This document shows positions 8,169 through 15,794 of a stretch of 64,000 bases of DNA, in pieces. The notes below the pieces were generated by a model that worked only from the letters and a program-made list of their open reading frames with translations, ran no database searches and had not been told where the DNA came from. The stretch is taken from contig JACTMY010000013.1 in assembly GCA_014584395.1 (NCBI GenBank), positions 124,001 through 188,000 of the forward strand, read 5' to 3'. The stretch comes from Planctomycetota bacterium. GTDB taxonomy: Bacteria > Planctomycetota > Planctomycetia > Gemmatales > HRBIN36. A program made the position numbers and the translations under genes. How positions within the stretch are numbered: position 1 is the stretch's first letter; each line of letters opens with the position of its first letter.

Positions 8169-8330
8169 ATGCAAACCTCATCTCCCGCCACTGGCCACCA
8201 GACGACATGTTGCGCCCCGGCCGCCTGCTGTGTGCCGACGGTCTGTTGCGCCCCGTCGAACTGCTGCACCTCGGCAGGCTGCTGCGCCCCGACGAACTGT
8301 TGCATTGTACCGCAGTCAAAGACCGAGTAA
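8169..8330 (+). CDS. 53-residue miniprotein made of six CCxPxx hexapeptide repeats
   Basis: ATG at 8169 has AGGAG eight bases upstream. The protein has a 13-residue Ser/Thr-rich head, then Cys-Cys pairs at residues 14-15, 20-21, 26-27, 32-33, 38-39 and 44-45, an exact six-residue period (CCAPAA, CCVPTV, CCAPSN and so on), then a short polar tail ending KTE. The matching DNA has an 18-base period. Twelve of 53 residues are Cys and there is no signal peptide, so a cytoplasmic thiol-rich or metal-binding role is a reasonable guess; the pattern also recalls Cys-Cys-Pro repeats of structural proteins. The stop is 9 bases before the ATG of a SigZ-type sigma factor that itself has a Cys-rich tail, so the two are very likely co-translated. 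Not a family I recognise. Confidence 0.7.
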   Translation: MQTSSPATGHQTTCCAPAACCVPTVCCAPSNCCTSAGCCAPTNCCIVPQSKTE

Positions 8331-8339
8331 GGTACGGTG

Positions 8340-8909
8340 ATGACAACTCAACCCACGACCGATGCGATCTGGATGCACCTGAGTTCGGACTTGCGGCGGT
8401 TCATTCGCCGCCGCGTGGCCGACGATCACGCGGCCGACGATCTTCTCCAGGAGACGTTCATGCGGGTCCACCGCAATATCGGAACGCTCAAGGAAGCGGA
8501 TCGACTGGCGGCGTGGGTGTACCAGATCGCTCGGAACGTGGTTCACGATCACCATCGAAAGACAACGAACTCGGCCGCGGCACTCGCCGACGCCGAGAAG
8601 GTGAGCGCCGAGAGCGACTCGCACAAGGGCTGCCGGAACATCCCTTGGTTGAAGGAGATGATCCAGTCGCTGCCGGACGGCTATCGAAAGGCCGTGCAGA
8701 TGGCCGAGATCGAGGAACTGTCCCAGCAGGACGTGGCCGACCGGCTTGGCCTCTCGCTCGCCGGCGCGAAGTCGCGCATTCAACGCGGCCGGGGAATGCT
8801 GAAGGACGTCTTGGAGCGGTGCTGCTCGTTCGAGTTGGATGTCCGCGGCCGGGTGATGGGCTGCGACCCGAAACCCAACCAGCAAACGTGCCGGGACTGC
8901 GAAGAGTGA
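8340..8909 (+). CDS. sigZ: RNA polymerase sigma factor, SigZ type (ECF-like)
   Basis: 189 residues from ATG at 8340 (a GTG three bases earlier is also possible). Sigma region 2 is visible at ~27-75 (ADDHAADDLLQETFMRVHRN, WVYQIARNVVHDHHRK) and region 4 at ~108-158 (LPDGYRKAVQMAEIEELSQQDVADRLG, AGAKSRIQRGRGMLKDVL). The C-terminal ~30 residues carry five cysteines (RCCSFELDVRGRV, then Cys at the GC, TC and DC positions), as in SigZ relatives; such a tail could sense metal or redox state. It follows the CCxPxx miniprotein by 9 bases, and a methyltransferase gene starts 52 bases later, so these three probably form one operon. No anti-sigma factor is seen nearby, which fits direct sensing by the Cys tail or the miniprotein (inference). 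Confidence 0.88.
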   Translation: MTTQPTTDAIWMHLSSDLRRFIRRRVADDHAADDLLQETFMRVHRNIGTLKEADRLAAWVYQIARNVVHDHHRKTTNSAAALADAEKVSAESDSHKGCRNIPWLKEMIQSLPDGYRKAVQMAEIEELSQQDVADRLGLSLAGAKSRIQRGRGMLKDVLERCCSFELDVRGRVMGCDPKPNQQTCRDCEE

Positions 8910-8961
8910 AGCGGCTGACTGCAACTGTAAAGCGGAGCTGGCAAGGAAAAGGATGTGCTGA

Positions 8962-9768
8962 ATGCAGGATTTCACCGAGTTGAAGCAGAAGCATCGGGCC
9001 ACTTGGGCAGCGGGCGACTACGACCAGATCGCCCGGGGCATCCAAGCGGTGGCGGACCACGTCGTGCGCAGCGGGCGGATCCGCGCCGGCGAGCGGGTGC
9101 TCGACGTGGCCTGCGGAACCGGGAACACAGCGCTCATGGCGCGTGCGCGGGGCGCTGTGGTGACGGGCTTGGACCTCACGCCCGAGCTCCTCGCCATCGC
9201 GCAGCAGCGTGCCGAGGAGGAAGGATGGAGCGACATCGCCTGGAAGGTCGGTGATGCGGAAGCTCTGCCATTCCCGGACGGCGCCTTCGACGTCGTTGTC
9301 TCCTCATGCGGTCTGATGTTCGCTCCTGACCAACAAAAGGTAGCCAATGAAGTGGCACGCGTGACGAAGCCGGGCGGCCGCATCGCCATCCAGGCGTGGA
9401 CGCGCGAAAGCGGCGTCGGGCGGATGTTCAAAGTCACGGGTGCGTACGTCCCTCCACCCGCAGGCGTTCCCAGCCCGTTCGAATGGGGCGACGAGGACAA
9501 AGTGAAACGGCTGTTCGGTTCGTCGTTTCGGGATTACCGGTTCGAACGGTACGACTGCCCGGAATTTGCGGACAGCCCGGAACAGCTTGCCGACCTGTTC
9601 ATCAACCAATACGGACCTACGCACCGCGTTTTCCATGCCTTGCCGCCTGAGAAGGCGGCGGCCTTTCGCGGCGACTTGATCGACCTCTACCGCGGTTACG
9701 TGACGCCTGTGGACGGCAAGGTGCGCTGGGGCCGTGAATATGTCATTGCCCTTGCGACGCGCGCCTGA
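8962..9768 (+). CDS. class I SAM-dependent methyltransferase (UbiE/Methyltransf_11 type)
   Basis: 268 residues. SAM-binding motif I is VLDVACGTGNTALMA near residue 46, followed by VTGLDLTPELLAIA (acidic motif II), DAEALPFPDGAFDVVVSS (motif III region) and ARVTKPGGRIAI (post-III). The N-terminal KQKHRATWAAGDYDQIA is typical of small-molecule methyltransferases that follow SigZ-type sigma factors. Substrate unknown. AAGGA about eleven bases upstream of the ATG gives the ribosome site. Likely part of the same operon as the miniprotein and sigma factor. It ends 63 bases before a perfect hairpin that may end the transcript. Confidence 0.85.
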   Translation: MQDFTELKQKHRATWAAGDYDQIARGIQAVADHVVRSGRIRAGERVLDVACGTGNTALMARARGAVVTGLDLTPELLAIAQQRAEEEGWSDIAWKVGDAEALPFPDGAFDVVVSSCGLMFAPDQQKVANEVARVTKPGGRIAIQAWTRESGVGRMFKVTGAYVPPPAGVPSPFEWGDEDKVKRLFGSSFRDYRFERYDCPEFADSPEQLADLFINQYGPTHRVFHALPPEKAAAFRGDLIDLYRGYVTPVDGKVRWGREYVIALATRA

Positions 9769-9830
9769 GGACAAGCCGAACATCTGCCAGGCGATCCGGC
9801 GGCCGGCTGCGGAGCGGCTGAAGAAATTGG

Positions 9831-9850
9831 CCCACGGCTTTAGCCGTGGG
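9831..9850. repeat. extragenic palindrome / possible terminator hairpin
   Basis: CCCACGGC-TTTA-GCCGTGGG is an 8-bp perfect stem with a four-base loop, in the gap after the methyltransferase gene. No T-run follows, so it looks more like a REP-type palindrome than a classic terminator. Confidence 0.55.
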
Positions 9851-9983
9851 AACAGAAACATTCACCACTGCCTCGTGCAGGGAGCTGCCGCTTGTCTGGA
9901 TTTGTGCTTGCGTTTCCGCCGGGGCCGTCTACAATGGCATGGCGTTTGCCAAAGTGAACAGCTCGATGTCCATTCGGAGTGCG

Positions 9984-10841
9984 ATGATCATGAAATTTAA
10001 AAAATGCGTGTTGTGCTTGACGGCGATGTTATGGGCAGGCTCCGCTTGGGCCCAGGGTCCAGTCAGCCCCTACTTCCTCACCGCAGGCGATCAACAGTCG
10101 ATCCATCGCCTGACGGGGACCTCGCTGTTTTCCTGGACGGCGGGAGCAATCCTTGAGTATCCGATCGCGGTCTTCGCCGACACGGGGAGCCTCCGCACGT
10201 CGGGCTTCGACAACGGCGGCCAAGGGCGCGAGTATGACTTCGGCGGCAATGTGATCGGCGGGCCGTACACGCTCAGCGGCGTCGGCAGCGTTTGGGACGC
10301 CACGACCGATGGCTCGTTCCTTTACATGGTCGATTACGAAAACGGCGACGTCGTCCGCACGAACCTGGACTTCACCGGCGCGACGGTGCTGTTCGGCGGC
10401 CTGGGAGGCAACGCGTTTCTCGGCTCCACCTACGACCCGACGAACAACTCCCTTTGGATCAGCGGCTGGACCAACAATCAGGTGCGCAACTACACGCTCG
10501 ACGGCACACTGCTATCTAGCTTCAACGCAGTTGCTACCAACCGCCTGACGTCGCTGGCCCTCGACTACGCGACCGACACGCTGTGGATGGGCACGCAGAA
10601 CGCGTTTGGCCAGTTCTATGAGTACTCAAAGACCGGCACCCTCCTGCAGACCGTGGACATCGGCGGTTTGTCGGAACAGAACACCCTCGGCGGCGAATTC
10701 GCCTTCACCGCCGTGCCCGAACCGACGACTCTGGTCCTGTGCGGCCTGGGGCTGTGCGGCGTCATCGGCGCCGGCTGGAAGCGCCGCAAACAGAAGCGCA
10801 GCCGGGCGAAGACGGCCAGCGCGGTCGCCCTCCAGAGCTAA
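9984..10841 (+). CDS. secreted PEP-CTERM-anchored beta-propeller-like protein
   Basis: 285 residues from ATG at 9984 (GGAG upstream; ATG at 9990 is also possible). A signal peptide (MKFKKCVLCLTAMLWAGSAWAQG) leads to repeats with aromatic-Gly-Asp phrases such as DATTDGSFLYMVDYENGDVVRTNLDFTG, LWISGWTNNQVRNYTLDG and LWMGTQNAFGQFYEYSKTGTL, which suggest a short beta-propeller (SMP-30/YVTN-like). The C-terminus is a textbook PEP-CTERM sorting signal: AVPEPTTLVLCGLGLCG, hydrophobic helix and then WKRRKQ. Such proteins are exported and processed by an exosortase, which is not in this window. The frame is open upstream to 9846, but that part overlaps the hairpin. Confidence 0.85.
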   Translation: MIMKFKKCVLCLTAMLWAGSAWAQGPVSPYFLTAGDQQSIHRLTGTSLFSWTAGAILEYPIAVFADTGSLRTSGFDNGGQGREYDFGGNVIGGPYTLSGVGSVWDATTDGSFLYMVDYENGDVVRTNLDFTGATVLFGGLGGNAFLGSTYDPTNNSLWISGWTNNQVRNYTLDGTLLSSFNAVATNRLTSLALDYATDTLWMGTQNAFGQFYEYSKTGTLLQTVDIGGLSEQNTLGGEFAFTAVPEPTTLVLCGLGLCGVIGAGWKRRKQKRSRAKTASAVALQS

Positions 10842-11185
10842 GCGCCTTCCCTTTGCCGCAGCCCGCGGCTAAGGGTGCCTAGCGCTGGCTCTTTGGGCTT
10901 GTAATGAATGCACACATTCGCTCAGCGTGGTCTCCTGGCCACGCTGTTTCATTTCATCCACCCGCCCCTTGAGCCCTCGAAAGTCCTCATTGTGAATCGT
11001 TTGCTTGTCTTAATCGCTGATATTAAGATGCATGCAAACGCATTGGACAGAGTGTTGGGTTCGGTCAAATACCGAACGCGACGGCGGAGGCAGCGCGGCT
11101 GGCGAGCCTCAGAGGCGCGTTCCATCAGCCCAGGCTCAACCTTGGATTTTCTTGTCGCTTCCCGCAACCCCATGAAGGAGCACCC
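10842..11185. other. intergenic stretch, 344 bases, with two hairpins
   Basis: GCCGC-AGCCC-GCGGC at 10855-10869 directly follows the PEP-CTERM gene. CAGCGTGG-TCTCCTGG-CCACGCTG at 10923-10946 is an 8-bp perfect stem of the REP type. No gene is supported between them and the repair gene at 11186; an AT-richer stretch near 10990-11050 could hold its promoter. Confidence 0.45.
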
Positions 11186-11872
11186 ATGGCAACGACCCTC
11201 AAGGAAACGCTCGCGCAGCTCAAGGCGCTCAGCGACCCGAAGGTGCGGGCGCAAAACGCCAAGGGCGGACCCTGGGGGCCTGGCGTCAACGGCCAGCAGT
11301 TCGGCGTCAAACATGGCGACATTCGCGGGCTGGCGAAGAAAATCAAGGCCGACCCGAAGCTGGCCAGGGCGCTGTGGGACACCAGGAACGTCGATGCCCA
11401 GTACCTCGCCATCCTGCTGCTCAAGCCCGCGGACCTTTCCGCCAAGGAACTGGATCAGCTCGTGCGGTCCATCTCCTATGCCTGGGTGGCGGAATGGCTC
11501 ACCAATTACATCATCAAGAGACACCCGGACAAGGAGAAGCTCCGGCAGTCGTGGATGGCGGACGAGCATCCCTGGGCCGCCCGCGCGGGTTGGAGCCTGA
11601 CCGCCGAGCGGGTCGCCAAGGAGGCGAAGGGGCTGGACCTGCCGGCGCTGCTGGAGCGCATCGAGTCGGAAATGGGAGCCGCCGATCCCATCGTGCAATG
11701 GGCCATGAACTACACCCTCGCGGAAATCGGCATCCACGCTCCCAAGCTGCGCAAGCGGGCCATCGCCATCGGTGAGAAACACGGCCTCTACCGCGACTAC
11801 CCCGTCTCCAAGGGATGCACGTCGCCCTTCGCTCCGATCTGGATCAACGAAATGGTCCGCCGGCAGGGGTGA
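11186..11872 (+). CDS. DNA alkylation repair protein (AlkC/AlkD HEAT-repeat family)
   Basis: 228 residues, AAGGAG upstream of the ATG. The whole protein is helical HEAT-like repeats; recognisable phrases are FGVKHGDIRGLAKKIKADPKLARALWDTRNVDAQYLAILLLKP and WMADEHPWAARAGWSLTAERVAKEA, and the C-terminal WAMNYTLAEIGIHAPKLRKRAIAIGEKHGLYRDYPVSKGCTSPFAPIWI. This pattern fits the alkylpurine glycosylase superfamily that wraps DNA without base flipping. Catalytic activity is known only for some members. Stand-alone gene. Confidence 0.82.
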   Translation: MATTLKETLAQLKALSDPKVRAQNAKGGPWGPGVNGQQFGVKHGDIRGLAKKIKADPKLARALWDTRNVDAQYLAILLLKPADLSAKELDQLVRSISYAWVAEWLTNYIIKRHPDKEKLRQSWMADEHPWAARAGWSLTAERVAKEAKGLDLPALLERIESEMGAADPIVQWAMNYTLAEIGIHAPKLRKRAIAIGEKHGLYRDYPVSKGCTSPFAPIWINEMVRRQG

Positions 11873-12026
11873 GAGCTGTCTGCAGCAGAAGAAGGGGGAT
11901 GCTCTTGCCCAGGGCATCGCGGCGCCGATCGGGGGTTTTATTTTCGCATCTGCAAACCTTCGCCCAGGGGGCATCGTCTAGGTAGGCACAGGCAACCGAT
12001 CCCCTAAGGCTTGAAGGAGGTGCTTC

Positions 12027-12497
12027 ATGTCCGCTTCGGCGATCCTCGCCATGCTTCTTGGCTCCCTCTGCTTCCATCCTTCCATGGCTTGTGCCATCGG
12101 CGGCGACCACACCAAGCAGGAATTGGCCAAGCATGGAGCGAATTGCGTCCATGGCTATTTCGTCAACGACACCGACGTCTTCTTCTTCGCCGGCGAAGCC
12201 GCCGAGTTCAACCAAGCCGCGGCCGCTCTCGCCAAGAAGAAGGGCGTAAAGCTGCGCATCATCGTCCATGCGGGAGCCAAGAAAGCCCGCTCCCCATGGG
12301 ACAAGGCGGACCGCGACATCCCCGTGGACTGGTCGGTCACGACCTACGGACCGATCACACGGGAAGTCCTCAAACAAGAGGCAGAGACGATCAAGATCGA
12401 TGTCTGGCTCGGCGGCAAGATCAAGAAGGATGAAGTCAAGTACCCGCCCGGGACCGAGGTCATCTCCGGCACCGAAGTCGAGAAGATCAAGTCGTGA
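12027..12497 (+). CDS. small secreted protein of unknown function
   Basis: 156 residues with a strong AAGGAGG ribosome site. An N-terminal signal peptide (ILAMLLGSLCFHPSMACA) is followed by a domain with a Lys-rich alpha/beta pattern: VNDTDVFFFAGEAAEFNQAAAALAKKKGVKLRIIVHAGAKKARSPWDK, then VDWSVTTYGP and IKIDVWLGGKI. A predicted strand-helix-strand core with an exported location is all that can be said; no catalytic motif. Its 3' end faces the palindrome array. Confidence 0.6.
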   Translation: MSASAILAMLLGSLCFHPSMACAIGGDHTKQELAKHGANCVHGYFVNDTDVFFFAGEAAEFNQAAAALAKKKGVKLRIIVHAGAKKARSPWDKADRDIPVDWSVTTYGPITREVLKQEAETIKIDVWLGGKIKKDEVKYPPGTEVISGTEVEKIKS

Positions 12498-12513
12498 CCG
12501 CGACGGCGTTTCT

Positions 12514-12547
12514 CATGAGCGGGGTTGCGTCAGCGCCTCGAGTCGAC
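12514..12547 (+). repeat. dispersed 34-bp repeat, copy 1
   Basis: A 34-base segment beginning CATGAGCGGGGTTGCGTC and ending GAGTCGAC recurs at 15761-15794 with two mismatches (32/34). It lies just after the stop of the secreted-protein gene and directly before a long hairpin. Confidence 0.7.
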
Positions 12548-12585
12548 GAGCGCGGGGCGTAAGCCTCCTGTGTTACCCCGCGCTC
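12548..12585. repeat. long GC-rich hairpin after the secreted-protein gene
   Basis: GAGCGCGGGG and CCCCGCGCTC form a perfect 10-bp stem around an 18-base loop in which TAA/TTA can extend pairing. No T-run, so REP-like rather than a classic terminator. Confidence 0.55.
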
Positions 12586-12607
12586 GCGCTGAATTCTCAA
12601 TGAGCAT

Positions 12608-13513
12608 TTCGGCCTGAAGGGCCGATTCGGTCAGCCCAGGCCGAAGGCCTGGGTTCCATGGCCGAGGGAATGCATCGGCCCTGAAGGGGCCGTTCGAGAT
12701 TTTATCGTGACGAGTGACGAGTGGCGAAGCGATGAACGCCCCTTTCAGGGTCGAATTGCCGCATGATCGGGAACCCAAAACCCAGGGCTGCGCCCTGGGC
12801 TGATGGAACGAGCCTTTCAGGCTCGATTGCCGGAGTCCCTTTTCGGCCTGAAGGGCCGATTCGGTCAGCCCAGGCCGAAGGCCTGGGTCCCCTGGCCAAG
12901 GGAATGCATCGGCCCTGAAGGGGCCGTTCGGCGTTTTGTCGTGACGCGGCGATGAACGACCCTTTCAGGGTCGCTCACTTGCATAATCGGGAACCCTGAA
13001 CCCAGGGCTGCGCCCTGGGCTGACAGAACGAGCCTTTCAGGCTCGATTGCCGAGGTTCCTTTTCGGCCTGAAGGGCCGATTCGGTCAGCCCAGGCCAAAG
13101 GCCTGGGTCTCTTGGCCAACGGAATGCATCGGCCCTGTAAGGGCCGTTCGAGATTTTGTCGTGACGCGTGACGCGATGATGAACGACCCTTTCAGGGTCG
13201 AAAACCCGCATGATCGCGAACCTAAAACCCAGGGCTGCGCCCTGGGCTGACAGAACGAGCCTTTCAGGCTCGATTGCCGGAGTCCCTTTTCGGCCTGAAG
13301 GCCGATTCGGTCAGCCCAGGCCGAAGGCCTGGGTCCCTTAGCCAAGGGAATGCATCGGCCCTGTAAGGGCCGTTCGAGATTTTGTCGTGACGAGTGACGA
13401 GTGGCGAAGCGATGAACGCCCCTTTCAGGGTCGCTCACTTGCATGATCGGGAACCCAAAACCCAGGGCTGCGCCCTGGGCTGACAGAACGAGCCTTTCAG
13501 GCTCGAATGCCGC
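12608..13513. repeat. tandem array of four ~225-bp units, each made of six short palindromes
   Basis: Units start at 12608, 12842, 13062 and 13289 (234, 220, 227 and ~224 bases). In each unit the order is CGGCC-TGAAG-GGCCG, CCCAGGC-CGAAG-GCCTGGG, CGGCCC-TGAAG-GGGCCG, GACCC-TTTCA-GGGTC, CCCAGGGC-TGC-GCCCTGGG and CGAGCC-TTTCA-GGCTCG. Differences between units fall mainly in loops (TGAAG to TGTAA, CGAAG to CAAAG, one loop base lost in unit 4). The array lies between the 3' ends of two convergent genes. Small open frames here on both strands are repeats of one another and not genes. It resembles REP/BIME clusters; no transposase is nearby. Confidence 0.85.
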
Positions 13514-13537
13514 GGAGCTTGCATGGCAGATTGTCGA

Positions 13538-13906
13538 TCAATTACCCTCGATGTCCTTCAGGGCCTTGGCGACTTCCGGGGGCGGATTCCTCCCATGCCC
13601 ATGTCGCAGGGCTTCGGACAACTCAGCTAGGATCACTTGGCTTCTAGCCTTTCCACGGACGGTTGCCCGCACGTTGTAATCGCCGTACGACGTAATCTCC
13701 TCAGAGAAATGTTCGCTTCGTCGCCGCGATTCTCTAACGGGTTCATAGTAGGACTCATGCAATTCATAAGTGACCGCGTAGGTGTCCGCTGGTGCATTCG
13801 TGACCGCCAGTTCAATGAGATAGTGCGATGGGTCGCCTTTGAATGCCACAATAGGCACGCCCTGCGCATCCAGCAGGAACTTGGCCACTAACGTCGGCTT
13901 ACTCAT
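13538..13906 (-). CDS. prokaryotic YEATS (pYEATS) domain protein, probable
   Basis: 122 residues from ATG at 13906; that ATG lies in the last bases of the upstream gene (ATGAGTAA overlap), so the two are translationally coupled. The core YAVTYELHESYYEPVRESRRR, then HFSEEITSYGDYNVRATVRGK matches the YEATS pattern of a VxYxLHxxFxxPxR strand-turn followed by F..... [GY]G[ED]YxVxA. Prokaryotic YEATS domains have been proposed as ligand-sensing parts of membrane-linked conflict systems. A C-terminal helix follows (AELSEALRHGH, VAKALKDIEGN). Domain assignment is from pattern only. It ends 25 bases from the palindrome array. Confidence 0.55.
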   Translation of the reverse strand: MSKPTLVAKFLLDAQGVPIVAFKGDPSHYLIELAVTNAPADTYAVTYELHESYYEPVRESRRRSEHFSEEITSYGDYNVRATVRGKARSQVILAELSEALRHGHGRNPPPEVAKALKDIEGN

Positions 13907-14582
13907 GGTGCCCCCCCGTGGTTGGAGCACTCCTTTGACCAGGCGAGTCAACCTGAGCCCATTGCGACTCGTATTTCTGACAAATTGCGTCGAGCTGTTG
14001 CTCAACTTCTTTATCAACTTCCGGCGCAATGGGGAACCACGGCCACGCTCCTTCTTGAATTCCTCGGTCAACCGTTGGCCAGAGGATCTCTTCATAGAGC
14101 TTGGTAATGGCAGGCATGGGGTTAGGGTCGCCGAGGATTCTCGGAAGTCTGGCTTCCGCCTGATGCATCGCGAGGGTAAAGCTTTTCGCCAACACTGCCT
14201 TCTTCTGGCCGTCCTCTCGATTGAACACGACACGCCAAACGATCCACAAAATGAGCAGCATGCCGAATGGGTATGCCATATATTCTGGGACCGATGCCAT
14301 CGCTGCCGCGAGGGAGCCGGGAGGTGAGTTCTTCTCTTGTTGATTCATCAGAATGGTTGACACCGCGGGCCAACCAACACCCACCGCGCTCAGCGCGATG
14401 AGTAAGTCAGTCGCATAGCCAAACACCACATGGGAAACGTAAAACCACTGCCTGCGCAACCTCTTGGCGGTCGCAAAATAGGGCAAGATGTCGTTCCGCA
14501 GCTTTCGCTTAACCGGATGGTCGCCCATGGCTGTCTCGTAATCCACCTCTTCACGATATCGCTTCACTTGCCAAGGGGCCAA
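13899..14582 (-). CDS. two-helix membrane protein, SLATT-like architecture
   Basis: 227 residues from TTG at 14582 (a later ATG at 14528 is an alternative; neither has a strong ribosome site). A basic N-terminal region ends in ATAKRLRRQW, then two membrane segments: HVVFGYATDLLIALSAVGVGW (~50-70) and MAYPFGMLLILWIVWRVVF (~100-118), then NREDGQKKAVLAKSFTLAMHQAEARL and a ~100-residue soluble tail. Basic patch, 2TM hairpin and trailing helix recall SLATT-type 2TM effectors of nucleotide-dependent conflict systems, but similarity is architectural only. Coupled to the pYEATS gene by an 8-base overlap. Confidence 0.5.
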   Translation of the reverse strand: MAPWQVKRYREEVDYETAMGDHPVKRKLRNDILPYFATAKRLRRQWFYVSHVVFGYATDLLIALSAVGVGWPAVSTILMNQQEKNSPPGSLAAAMASVPEYMAYPFGMLLILWIVWRVVFNREDGQKKAVLAKSFTLAMHQAEARLPRILGDPNPMPAITKLYEEILWPTVDRGIQEGAWPWFPIAPEVDKEVEQQLDAICQKYESQWAQVDSPGQRSAPTTGGHHE

Positions 14583-14697
14583 TCGCGCGAGGCGCTGAAA
14601 GGCCTAGCTCACCGGCCGGCGGGGGCTCAGTGAGCTCAACATCAGGAAAAGCCGTCATGCCCCGCCGTCTGCTGCAGCGGATGTTTCGGCGTCTTGC

Positions 14698-15369
14698 TCA
14701 CCTCTTGACCGGCTCTGCTTTCACTGCCTCCAGCAGCCACTGCCCTTCAACCACGCGAATCCCACCGCTGATACGAAACTTGGTCCCGGCTTCCAGCGCA
14801 GCGTCCTTCGGTGCGATGAAGGGAAGGTCGCCGTCGGCGTTGTGGATCGACCACTCGGCGACTCTCGACCCGACTTTCATCTCTCCTTTTTTCACAATTC
14901 CTTCGATCAGGGCATGATTCTCTGCGGGAAAATCTGCCTTGTTCTTTTCGTTGATCACGGTCGCCTTCGTCGCTACAAGCAGCGGCACGCGCTTGGCTTT
15001 TTCGGTCCCCGAGATCGCCACGAGTAGAGGGGTGTCCGTAGAAGTCAGGATTCCCTCGACGGCAATCAGCTTGCCGATCAAACCAACAGCATCTTCCAGT
15101 TTAAAGATGTTCTCGGGAAGAACCACGACCATGCCCGATGTCTCGTCGATCTTGAACGCCGTACCCGCGACCTTTCGGGTGGCCTCCTTCAGCGTCTTGG
15201 CGATATCCTCGCTTGGTTGGATGGCGACATTGACGCTTGATGCCTGAAGGAACGCCGTGGCTTTTCCTGTCACGACGACGCGAGCAGGGGCTGGCATTTC
15301 TTTTTTGTCTTGTGCGGGTGCATAGGGTGCCGCCAGGGCCACCAACAACCCGACGACCGAGTACCTCAT
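14698..15369 (-). CDS. secreted protein of unknown function
   Basis: 223 residues with GGAGG upstream of the ATG at 15369. Signal peptide VVGLLVALAAPYAPAQD. The mature part has two similar halves of beta-strand type: ARVVVTGKATAFLQASSVNVAIQ / GMVVVLPENIFKLEDAVGLIGKLIAVEGIL and GTEKAKRVPLLVATKATVINEKNKADF / AGTKFRISGGIRVVEGQWLLEAVK, suggesting OB-like or small barrel domains. No known family recognised. Same strand as the pYEATS pair but 116 bases upstream of it, so operon membership is possible. Confidence 0.6.
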   Translation of the reverse strand: MRYSVVGLLVALAAPYAPAQDKKEMPAPARVVVTGKATAFLQASSVNVAIQPSEDIAKTLKEATRKVAGTAFKIDETSGMVVVLPENIFKLEDAVGLIGKLIAVEGILTSTDTPLLVAISGTEKAKRVPLLVATKATVINEKNKADFPAENHALIEGIVKKGEMKVGSRVAEWSIHNADGDLPFIAPKDAALEAGTKFRISGGIRVVEGQWLLEAVKAEPVKR

Positions 15370-15681
15370 CTGCCACCCTCCTTCGCCGAACGTGTAATTA
15401 GATTGCGCCCGCGCAACCTATCCCGGCGCTGAGCCGGGACGCCCGCGATCGCCTCGAGTGTATTCGCCTGGTGTCAGCACTTGCAACGATTTTCCGTCGC
15501 AACCTGCGCGCGACCTATCCCCTAACGCAACTCGCGCCGCTTCGCGCCGGCCCTCTGCCCTTCACCGCCGAACGATTGTTTAGACAGAAACCGCTTCCGC
15601 CTATTCAGCTTTGCCCACAATTTAGTACACAACCAAAACGAACGCCAACGAATTCTCAGTTTCTAATTGCTTGATCATTTG

Positions 15682-15706
15682 GTGCGTTTCGCTGCGCTCA
15701 ACGCAC
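15682..15706. repeat. REP-type palindrome GTGCGTT-N11-AACGCAC
   Basis: A seven-base perfect stem around an eleven-base loop (TCGCTGCGCTC). Palindromes of this shape are scattered as extragenic repeats in many bacterial genomes. Confidence 0.5.
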
Positions 15707-15760
15707 TCTACCGAACTTGGCGAGCGGCGGGCGTGAACATGGCGAGCGGGGGGAGTTTTT

Positions 15761-15794
15761 CATGAGCGGGGGTGCGTCAGCGCCCCGAGTCGAC
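15761..15794 (+). repeat. dispersed 34-bp repeat, copy 2
   Basis: 32 of 34 bases match the segment at 12514-12547, in the same orientation. The flanks differ, so this is a dispersed unit rather than a long duplication. Confidence 0.7.

Noticed and set aside
12530..13444. Several 60-120 codon frames inside the palindrome array, sharing phrases such as RPSAWADRIGPSG
   Set aside because: They are translations of the repeat units on both strands and repeat with the DNA; not proteins.
12608..13513. CRISPR array
   Set aside because: Repeats are over 200 bases, internally palindromic, and there are no unique spacers of regular length or cas genes.
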